Below are positions 1 through 5,475 of a stretch of DNA of 6,425 nt, piece by piece. Source of the DNA: Chryseobacterium gleum. Its GTDB lineage: Bacteria; Bacteroidota; Bacteroidia; Flavobacteriales_D; Crocinitomicaceae. Both the position numbers and the translations under genes were made by a program. Every line of letters begins with the position of its first letter. Within the stretch, counting starts at the first letter, position 1. Below the pieces are notes generated by a model, which ran no database searches, was not told the origin of the DNA, and saw nothing but the letters and a program-made list of their open reading frames with translations. The stretch lies in contig CALPSU020000148.1 in NCBI GenBank assembly GCA_943326315.2, forward strand, positions 1-6,425, in the 5' to 3' direction.

Positions 1-1
1 T

Positions 2-493
2 ATTCCGAATGAACATATTTTCAGTGTTTACGAGAAAAAATCTTTTTTGGATGAAACAGTTTTCAAACTCCCTTTTATAATCTATGCTCAAGCCTTTTTT
101 ATCTCTGTAACCTTTGGAATCTTCAAACGTCTGCTAGACGAAACTGAAAAAATAATTAAAGAATCTCAAACTTTTAACAACCGACAATCCGATAGATTAA
201 TCAAAATGAAAAATCTCAATTCGAAAGGTTTAATCCTACTTGAAAATGCAAAAAAAGAAATTTCTGGACTAATTACTGATTTAATTAATCAACCAACTAT
301 TGATTCAAACACTTCAAATCAAATCCAAGAGAAATTTATTTTTCATGCGAATAATTTAAGAACTCAAGCATTAGAAATCTTTGTAATTCATGGAATCAAT
401 GCTGTATATGCTGAAAGTCCGATTAATGTTTTTTTTAATGATTTACTCGCAGTAACTCAACACAAATTAATGAACGAAGTGGTTCAAAACTGA
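2..493 (+). CDS. C-terminal part of an unrecognised protein with one possible membrane segment (5' end outside window)
   Basis: I do not recognise this protein. The reading frame is open from the first bases of the window to the TGA at 491-493, giving 163 visible residues. No ATG occurs in the first 15 codons, so the gene most likely starts upstream and only its C-terminal part is seen. A TTG at 47 could be read as a start, but nothing favours it. Visible residues 23-41 form a hydrophobic stretch (LPFIIYAQAFFISVTFGIF) flanked by lysines, which could be a transmembrane helix. It is followed by a polar stretch rich in Lys, Glu, Asn and Gln that looks largely helical (for example ENAKKEISGLITDLINQ). 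The C-terminus is mixed and shows no motif I can assign. The gene converges on the minus-strand membrane-protein gene, whose stop lies 54 bp away. That the frame is coding rests on its length and amino-acid composition. The function is unknown. Confidence 0.6.
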   Translation: MPNEHIFSVYEKKSFLDETVFKLPFIIYAQAFFISVTFGIFKRLLDETEKIIKESQTFNNRQSDRLIKMKNLNSKGLILLENAKKEISGLITDLINQPTIDSNTSNQIQEKFIFHANNLRTQALEIFVIHGINAVYAESPINVFFNDLLAVTQHKLMNEVVQN

Positions 494-544
494 TATCAAT
501 TGATTAAATAAATTAAAAATTGATTTCTGTTTAATTTTTGATAT
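493..544. terminator. Nested AT-rich inverted repeat, candidate bidirectional terminator
   Basis: An outer arm ATATCAA (493-499) is complementary to TTGATAT (538-544). An inner arm AAATTAAA (510-517) is complementary to TTTAATTT (530-537), with a 12-nt loop. The right arm is therefore a continuous 15-nt strand, pairing with a left arm interrupted by a 10-nt bulge. It lies exactly between two converging genes, where a shared terminator is expected. The stem is almost entirely A/T and the flanking U-runs are short, so termination strength is uncertain. Confidence 0.33.
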
Positions 545-547
545 AGA

Positions 548-1345
548 TTAAGCTTTATTCGATATTTCTTTTTGAGAAATATCACTTTTGATTAATGGTC
601 GACCTTTAAGAGCTTGTATTAGAGTGATAACAGCTAACAATCCATAAACAACAGAAAGTCCAATTGTTAATTTTGTATTTTTTAAAACAAAGTACGAAAG
701 GAATGGTAAAACTTGTAAAGCATGCATCCCAATAAAATGTGAAACTCTCAAATCACCAACTGTTTTACTCCAACCTAAAATAAACCAATTTGAATTATCG
801 TTTAATGCACCTACACTGTGATTAAGACTTGACCCCATCGCAAATCCTTCAAATGAAAAAATTACAAAAATGATTATACCTAAACGAATCGACCATAAAT
901 AATAATTAGGTAGTGAAGGGAAATCGTTTTTAAAAAATAAAACTCCGACATAGGCTGTATAAAGTGTCACCAAAGTGGCTGCTATTGCCATTATTGAATA
1001 TAAGGTTGCATATACAGGAGTACTTAAATTGTAATGAGACAATTGACCTTTACTTGCTTGAAATGCAATATAAAAAATTTCAAACCCCAACAAAATAATT
1101 ACAGTCCAATTAAACAACCTAATATTGAAATTTGGCAAGTAATAGCAATACCAAGCCATTGCCCAAACAAATAAAAAGGTTGAAAAAGCAAATTTGAAAG
1201 GTTTATACCAAGCATTCACGTTGTAAACCTGTGTACTTGTATATTTTGTAAGTAGAATAAAAATAGCTGACAAAATTAGACACAGCAAACCATAATAGAA
1301 TAGTGTTTCATTTCGAAATTTGATCTGTTGAATAAAGTGAACCAT
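548..1345 (-). CDS. Seven-helix integral membrane protein of unknown function
   Basis: This 265-residue protein is very hydrophobic, with about seven predicted transmembrane segments near residues 15-33, 49-69, 77-96, 110-137, 150-172, 202-221 and 226-246. The short C-terminal tail is charged. Distinctive motifs are NAWYKPFKFAFS entering helix 2, GSSLNHSVGA (His176) after helix 5, and GDLRVSHFIGMHALQVLP at the start of helix 6, where His203 and His208 lie five residues apart on one helix. From memory, related KPxKF/HFxGxHALQ membrane proteins occur in other bacteria without an assigned function; I cannot name a family with certainty. The histidines could bind haem or a metal, but that is inference. 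The ATG at 1345 is preceded by an A-rich TTAAAG stretch, typical of weak Bacteroidota ribosome-binding regions. The start lies 23 bp after the ABC exporter stop on the same strand, so the two are probably co-transcribed. Confidence 0.85.
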   Translation of the reverse strand: MVHFIQQIKFRNETLFYYGLLCLILSAIFILLTKYTSTQVYNVNAWYKPFKFAFSTFLFVWAMAWYCYYLPNFNIRLFNWTVIILLGFEIFYIAFQASKGQLSHYNLSTPVYATLYSIMAIAATLVTLYTAYVGVLFFKNDFPSLPNYYLWSIRLGIIIFVIFSFEGFAMGSSLNHSVGALNDNSNWFILGWSKTVGDLRVSHFIGMHALQVLPFLSYFVLKNTKLTIGLSVVYGLLAVITLIQALKGRPLIKSDISQKEISNKA

Positions 1346-1368
1346 CTTTAATATCTTTAATAACTATG

Positions 1369-3189
1369 TTAATTCCCCTCCACGCCTTGTAATTCAACCA
1401 AATTAGCATAAATTCCTTGCTGAGAAATTAACTCTTCATGTGTACCTGATTCAGCTATAACACCTTGGTTTAAAACCAATATCTTATTTGCTTTACGAAT
1501 CGTTGAAAGTCGATGCGCAATCACAAAAGAAGTTCTACCTACCATTAATTTATCCAACGCATCTTGAACCAATCTTTCTGATTCTGAATCCAATGCTGAT
1601 GTTGCTTCATCTAAAATTAAAATGGTTGGATTTTTCAAAATTGCTCTTGCGATTGCAATACGTTGTTTTTGTCCGCCTGATAATTGAATCCCTCTATCCC
1701 CTACTTGTGTTTTTAATCCTTCTGGGAAAGAATTAATAAATTCCAATGCATTTGCTTGTCGTGCTGCTTCGATAACTTCTTCTTCTGTCGAATTTGGTTT
1801 TCCAAAAGCAATATTCTCTTCAATTGTTCCTCCGAATAAAATCACTTCTTGCGGAACTATGGCCATTTGTTTACGAAGATGCTCGGTGTCAATATCTTTC
1901 CCGTTTACATCATCAAAAAGAATTGCTCCTGAAGACAAATTATAGTAGTTTAATAACAAAGATGAAATAGTCGATTTACCTGCACCTGACGATCCTACTA
2001 AAGCAATAGTCTCGTTTGTGTTGACTGTGAAAGTAATTCCTTTCAATACCTCAATATCTATTCGTTGAGGATATGAAAAATGGATATTTTCAAAATGTAA
2101 TTTCCCTTTTAAAGTAGGTTTTTGAGTTCCTTTTAATAATTCTTTTTCACTTTTATCATTAATAATGTTCATCAGATTCTCTGTAGCTCCAATCGATTTT
2201 TGAATAGCTGCATATAAATCAGGAATTGAACTCACTGATGCTACCATCATAATCGTATACATCATAAATGAGAAGAAATCGGCAGACGTCAATTCTGGAT
2301 TCGTTCCCTGTGTCATTAATAAACCTTGCCATACAATAAATATAATTGCACCTGTCATACAAAAAATGATGAACGAGATGAATAATCCCCTCCACATTCC
2401 ACTTTTGATATTCAAGGTTCTAATTTCATCGATTGATTTTTGGTATTTACCCAATATAAACCATTCATTTGTAAACGATTTAACATTGGAAATCCCCATT
2501 AAAGCCTCTTCCACAATTGAATTTGATTCAGCTGAAAAATCTTGGGCTTGTTTCGATAACTTTTTAATAAAACGACCGAAGAAAACTGCAATCAAAGCCA
2601 TAACTGGAACTGTAGCAACCATTATCAATGCTAATTTCCATGAAATAAATACAAGTAAGATAATTGAACCTGCAATTGTCACCACTTGGCGGAAAAATTC
2701 AGCAATTGTGGTTCTTAAAGTTTCTTGTATTTGAGTTATATCTGATGAAATTCTACTTGTCAGTTCGCCTACTTTATTTTGATTGAAGAAATCCATTGGC
2801 ATAAAAATCAATTTCTCGAAGGCTGATCTTCTTAAATCTCTTAACGCATTTTCAGTTACATTGGTAAAAATCACTACTCTGAAATAAGAGAAAATTGCCT
2901 GAACAGCGAACAAAACAAACAGCATTAAAACAACTGAATTCAAATTATCCAAATTGATTAATGACAATGAATCATTCATCGAGGTAGATTTCACTCCGCT
3001 TTTACCTAATAATTGCCCCATTAAATAAGGAAAAAAAATCATTGCAGATGAAGATAATAGAAGAAAAACCCAACCTATACTAAATATAAAACGATAAGGT
3101 TTAAGGTAGGTGAAGATTCCTTTAGCCTTAGCTATACTTTCCTTTGATAATTTAATTTTTGGCTCTTTGTCTTTCTTCGGACGCAACAT
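1369..3189 (-). CDS. MsbA-type ABC exporter (fused membrane and ATPase domains)
   Basis: This 606-residue half-transporter has the usual length for homodimeric ABC exporters of the MsbA/lipid/multidrug type. It should sit in the inner membrane and move a hydrophobic substrate outward using ATP. The substrate cannot be read from the sequence. The membrane domain spans about residues 35-335, with six helices near 37-57, 88-108, 165-185, 187-207, 268-288 and 305-325. The ATPase domain is complete: A-loop Tyr373 (FSYPQ), Walker A GSSGAGKST at 399-407, Q-loop Gln447 (VPQE), signature LSGGQ at 503-507, Walker B ILILDE at 523-528 with catalytic Glu528, D-loop SALD at 531-534 and H-loop His559. No catalytic residue is missing, so the protein should be an active ATPase. 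It is the first gene of a probable two-gene unit with the seven-helix protein downstream. The ATG at 3189 is preceded by an AGAAAG stretch, and a TAnnTTTG-type box lies about 20 bp upstream. Confidence 0.95.
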   Translation of the reverse strand: MLRPKKDKEPKIKLSKESIAKAKGIFTYLKPYRFIFSIGWVFLLLSSSAMIFFPYLMGQLLGKSGVKSTSMNDSLSLINLDNLNSVVLMLFVLFAVQAIFSYFRVVIFTNVTENALRDLRRSAFEKLIFMPMDFFNQNKVGELTSRISSDITQIQETLRTTIAEFFRQVVTIAGSIILLVFISWKLALIMVATVPVMALIAVFFGRFIKKLSKQAQDFSAESNSIVEEALMGISNVKSFTNEWFILGKYQKSIDEIRTLNIKSGMWRGLFISFIIFCMTGAIIFIVWQGLLMTQGTNPELTSADFFSFMMYTIMMVASVSSIPDLYAAIQKSIGATENLMNIINDKSEKELLKGTQKPTLKGKLHFENIHFSYPQRIDIEVLKGITFTVNTNETIALVGSSGAGKSTISSLLLNYYNLSSGAILFDDVNGKDIDTEHLRKQMAIVPQEVILFGGTIEENIAFGKPNSTEEEVIEAARQANALEFINSFPEGLKTQVGDRGIQLSGGQKQRIAIARAILKNPTILILDEATSALDSESERLVQDALDKLMVGRTSFVIAHRLSTIRKANKILVLNQGVIAESGTHEELISQQGIYANLVELQGVEGN

Positions 3190-3208
3190 ATTTTCTTTCT
3201 ATTTAGTA

Positions 3209-3216
3209 CAAAAATA
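3209..3216 (-). promoter_or_regulatory. Putative -7 box of the ABC exporter promoter
   Basis: Read on the minus strand, this is TATTTTTG, a perfect match to the Bacteroidota -7 consensus TAnnTTTG, placed about 20 bp before the exporter start codon. No convincing TTTG or TTG is found 17-23 bp further upstream. The call therefore rests on one box in AT-rich DNA, plus its position. Confidence 0.35.
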
Positions 3217-3266
3217 GCGTACTCTATCGTTTCTAATACTTTTTTTTGATATTTTTAACTAAACAC

Positions 3267-3296
3267 TTTGAAAAATAGAAAAAATACTTATCTTTG
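3267..3296 (+). promoter_or_regulatory. rpmH promoter of Bacteroidota type
   Basis: A TTTG at 3267-3270 (-33 box) and TATCTTTG at 3289-3296 (-7 box, consensus TAnnTTTG) are separated by 18 bp, within the spacing known for Flavobacterium promoters. The predicted transcription start near 3302 leaves a leader of roughly 35-40 nt before the rpmH ATG. Both boxes match fully, as expected for a highly expressed ribosomal-protein gene. Confidence 0.65.
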
Positions 3297-3339
3297 CATT
3301 CCGAATTTAAAAGAAATACAAGACTAATAAGTATATATC

Positions 3340-3501
3340 ATGACAAAAAGAACGTTTCAACCGTCTGTAAGAAAAAGAAGAAACAAACACGGTTTCCGTA
3401 GTCGTATGGCTACTAAAAATGGACGTAAAGTATTAGCTGCACGTCGCGCAAAAGGTAGAAAAAGATTATCTGTTTCTGACGAAGGAATGCACAAACGTTA
3501 A
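3340..3501 (+). CDS. rpmH: 50S ribosomal protein L34
   Basis: This 53-residue, strongly basic protein is ribosomal protein L34, a small component of the large ribosomal subunit that contacts 23S rRNA. The family pattern is clear throughout: TKRTFQPS at the N-terminus, then RKRRNKHGFRSRM, then NGRKVLAARRAKGRKRL, and a short variable tail ending HKR. The length matches bacteroidotal L34. The ATG at 3340 is the only start that keeps the conserved N-terminus. Arginine is coded by CGT/CGC as well as AGA, a mix that may reflect high expression. In many bacteria rpmH is followed by rnpA, but here the next plus-strand gene is comM, almost 2 kb away. The gene appears monocistronic, with its own promoter at 3267-3296 and terminator at 3528-3556. 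Confidence 0.97.
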   Translation: MTKRTFQPSVRKRRNKHGFRSRMATKNGRKVLAARRAKGRKRLSVSDEGMHKR

Positions 3502-3527
3502 GATTTTATAAATACATTTTTGAAACC

Positions 3528-3556
3528 GATATTCTTTTAGAGTATCTGTTTTTTTT
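3528..3556 (+). terminator. Intrinsic terminator of rpmH
   Basis: GATATTC (3528-3534) pairs with GAGTATC (3540-3546) through seven base pairs including one U-G wobble, closing a five-base loop (TTTTA). After two bases comes a run of eight T (3549-3556). It lies 26 bp after the rpmH stop and is oriented correctly for that gene. The stem is short and fairly AT-rich, but the U-tract is strong. Confidence 0.65.
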
Positions 3557-3567
3557 GTCCCTTCGAT

Positions 3568-3737
3568 ACGATTACTCATTCTTCGTAATCTACTCAGGAA
3601 CAAAAAAAAGACGTTTACTTATTTTTCGTAAACTACTCAGGAACAAAAAAAAAGACGATTACCCATTCTTCGCAATCTTCTCAGGAACAAAAAAAGACGA
3701 TTACTTATTTTTCGAAAACTACTAAGGAATAAAAAAG
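3568..3737. repeat. Four tandem 41-44 bp hairpin-bearing repeat units
   Basis: Four contiguous units lie at 3568-3610 (43 bp), 3611-3654 (44), 3655-3696 (42) and 3697-3737 (41). Each starts ACG, carries an inverted repeat of 6-bp arms around a 9-bp loop, continues with a CTCAGGAAC-like block and ends in a run of 6-9 A plus G. The length differences fall in the A-run. The arms are GATTAC/GTAATC in unit 1, GTTTAC/GTAAAC in unit 2, GATTAC/GCAATC in unit 3 and GATTAC/GAAAAC in unit 4. Unit 4, nearest the OmpA-family gene, is the most degenerate: it also has CTAAGGAAT in place of CTCAGGAAC. The lengths are not a constant multiple of three, so this is not a coding repeat. The left flank (3549-3567) carries a partly complementary block (TTTTGTCCCT), so unit 1 plus flank forms a larger imperfect palindrome. 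Confidence 0.9.
3602..3677 (-). terminator. Tandem terminator hairpins for the converging OmpA-family gene
   Basis: On the minus strand, the hairpin of repeat unit 3 (3657-3677) is followed after three bases by nine T (3653 to 3645). The hairpin of unit 2 (3613-3633) is likewise followed by eight T (3609 to 3602). This is the hairpin plus U-tract layout of an intrinsic terminator, repeated, about 90-160 bp beyond the stop of the 3765-5264 gene. The 6-bp stems are weak singly, so function is an inference from layout and from pairing being retained in minus-strand RNA. Confidence 0.45.
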
Positions 3738-3764
3738 AAAAGCTTAATAATTTAATTCAAAATT

Positions 3765-5264
3765 TTACTTTAGGATAACAAACTCTGTTCTTCTATTTTT
3801 TTTGTGATTTTCTTCTGTACATTCATCCTTATCACAATTACATTTTACAACCAACTTTGTCTCCCCAAATCCATCCCCACTAATTCGATTAGGATTTACA
3901 ATTCTACTTTTTAAATATTCTACAGTTATGTTTGACCTCACTTTTGATAATTCCATATTATACGTAAAATCTCCACTACAGTCAGTGTAAGATCCAACTT
4001 CTAACTTAATATCCGGATTACTATTTAAAACTGAAATCACTCTTTCTAAAGATTTTTTACTTTCCTCAGTTAAATCTGTTTTTGCTAAAGCGTAATACAA
4101 TACTACCGGAGGATCAAAAAATACAGCAATATTTTCACCTACCTCAAGTTTAGGAGTAGAAACTATTGCTTTCAACGTAATTTCCTGATCTACAGCATCC
4201 GTAACTATAACCGTATATTCACCATCTGAAACATTAACGAGGTCTTTTTCAGTGGAACCATTAGACCATTTATAGGTATAGGGTTCAACACCACCTTCAA
4301 CTGATATCGTAACTTTACCGTCTACTCCTTTAAAAACAGATATTGATTTCGATTCTTTTACACCCACTTTTAACTTTGGTGGTTTTACTTTTTGAACATA
4401 ATAAATATCTTCATTTCCAATCATCTCACGATCCGAAGACCAGAAAATTCTATTACCAACTATATGAAGATATGCATCAAAATTAGGCGAATTAATTACT
4501 TTTCCAAGATTTTTTGGTTTGCTCCAGTTTTGCCAACTATCATCTAATCTAACCGAAAAAAAGATATCAGCACCACCCAATCCATCTCTCCCGTTTGTAG
4601 AGAAATACAATGTGTCGGAATCAGATGTTAAAAATGGACTTATTTCAAATTTTTCGGTATTTATAGTTTCACCAAGATGAATTGGAACAGACCAATCATC
4701 CTTTTCTTGCTTGAAACTTACATATAAATCTTCCTCACCTAATGACAAAGGTCCTTTATATGACATTACGATTACATTCTCTTCTTTATTAATTGAAAAA
4801 CCACAAAAATCACCTTCAACTAATAAACCTTCAATTGGAAAATGTTTAGGTTCTGTCCATTTACCTTCCTTCATCTCTGAAACCGCAATACCATCTACCG
4901 AGGTTTTATTCTTATTATAAGAATCTAATAAATACACTTTATCCCCTTTCGAACTAAACCCCAAAACAGAATTGTTTAAATGGTTATTTAATTCTTTTAC
5001 TGGAGTTGCTTCTGCCCAAACACCTAACCTTTCTTGTTTAGACATCCAAATATCTTGATTAAAAAATCCTTTATATTTCTGTTCTTCAGCACTTCTTGTA
5101 AAATAAAGCGTTGTACTATCTGTATAAAAAAGAGGTGAAACATCGTTGGATTTTGAATTCACTTGCTCTTTTAATTTTAAAGGTACTGATGTGATCCAAC
5201 CTTGAGAAATAGAAGAAAAATTACTAAAAACTATTGAAAATATTAAGAGATAAAAATTATTCAT
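3765..5264 (-). CDS. Exported PD40 propeller / SprB-like repeat / OmpA-domain envelope protein
   Basis: This 499-residue protein has a signal peptide at residues 1-20 (MNNFYLLIFSIVFSNFSSIS, then QG), with no lipobox cysteine. Residues about 43-290 hold several PD40-like (TolB-type propeller) blades, recognisable by SPLFYTDSTTLYFTRS, DTLYFSTNGRDGLGGADIF and NRIFWSSDREMIGNEDIYY. Residues about 314-357 resemble a SprB repeat (GGVEPYTYKWSNGST ... GEYTVIVTDA). Residues 378-499 are an OmpA C-terminal domain, with the peptidoglycan-binding Asp in SYTDCSG (Thr427-Asp428) and Arg in NRRTE (490-494). Tyr replaces the usual His of the HTD motif. Four cysteines (429, 475, 477, 482) follow a pattern I associate with Bacteroidota OmpA domains. 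The likely role is anchoring an envelope or surface complex to peptidoglycan; the layout recalls PorE of the type IX secretion system, without its TPR part. The frame is open to 5372, but I chose the ATG at 5264 because it begins the signal peptide and the best promoter lies inside the longer form. Confidence 0.88.
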   Translation of the reverse strand: MNNFYLLIFSIVFSNFSSISQGWITSVPLKLKEQVNSKSNDVSPLFYTDSTTLYFTRSAEEQKYKGFFNQDIWMSKQERLGVWAEATPVKELNNHLNNSVLGFSSKGDKVYLLDSYNKNKTSVDGIAVSEMKEGKWTEPKHFPIEGLLVEGDFCGFSINKEENVIVMSYKGPLSLGEEDLYVSFKQEKDDWSVPIHLGETINTEKFEISPFLTSDSDTLYFSTNGRDGLGGADIFFSVRLDDSWQNWSKPKNLGKVINSPNFDAYLHIVGNRIFWSSDREMIGNEDIYYVQKVKPPKLKVGVKESKSISVFKGVDGKVTISVEGGVEPYTYKWSNGSTEKDLVNVSDGEYTVIVTDAVDQEITLKAIVSTPKLEVGENIAVFFDPPVVLYYALAKTDLTEESKKSLERVISVLNSNPDIKLEVGSYTDCSGDFTYNMELSKVRSNITVEYLKSRIVNPNRISGDGFGETKLVVKCNCDKDECTEENHKKNRRTEFVILK

Positions 5265-5305
5265 TATAATTAAATAAATTGTGAGTAAATCATATTGATC
5301 GCGTG

Positions 5306-5332
5306 CAAAACTAGTAAAAAAAACAGCACAAA
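5306..5332 (-). promoter_or_regulatory. Putative promoter of the OmpA-family gene
   Basis: On the minus strand, TTTG (5332-5329) is followed after 15 bp by TAGTTTTG (5313-5306), a full match to TAnnTTTG. The spacing is slightly shorter than the 17-23 bp usually given. The implied transcription start near 5300 leaves about 35 nt before the ATG at 5264, which agrees with that start and excludes one at 5372. Confidence 0.4.
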
Positions 5333-5475
5333 ATCTATTGTATTTTTTATAAATAATTAAAAAAGCATACAATATTGTTCATCCATAATAAATCAATAAA
5401 ACATTTTGATATCCTTGTAGATTCTCAACTATTTGACTAACTTCAATAGAGTAACGTTAAAAATTAAACTCAAAT

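Noticed and set aside
47..493. Complete small gene starting at TTG 47
   Set aside because: The same frame is open to the window edge and no ribosome-binding or promoter signal marks this TTG, so a partial gene is more likely.
1488..1736. Open frame on the plus strand inside the exporter gene
   Set aside because: It lies opposite the ATPase domain, which is intact on the minus strand, and its product shows no domain; it is a shadow.
2366..2734. Open frame on the plus strand opposite the exporter membrane domain
   Set aside because: The minus-strand frame is continuous and typical of the family here; the antisense product has no recognisable feature.
3568..3737. Tandem units as a CRISPR array
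   Set aside because: The units follow each other without unique spacers, differ from one another and contain long A-runs; no cas gene is visible.
4711..4920. Open frame on the plus strand opposite the OmpA-family gene
   Set aside because: It is short, lacks motifs, and lies across the propeller region of a clear gene.
5432..5460. TTTG (5432-5435) and TAACGTTA (5452-5459) as a comM promoter
   Set aside because: The second box differs from TAnnTTTG at two positions and the spacing is 16 bp; in DNA this AT-rich that is not convincing.
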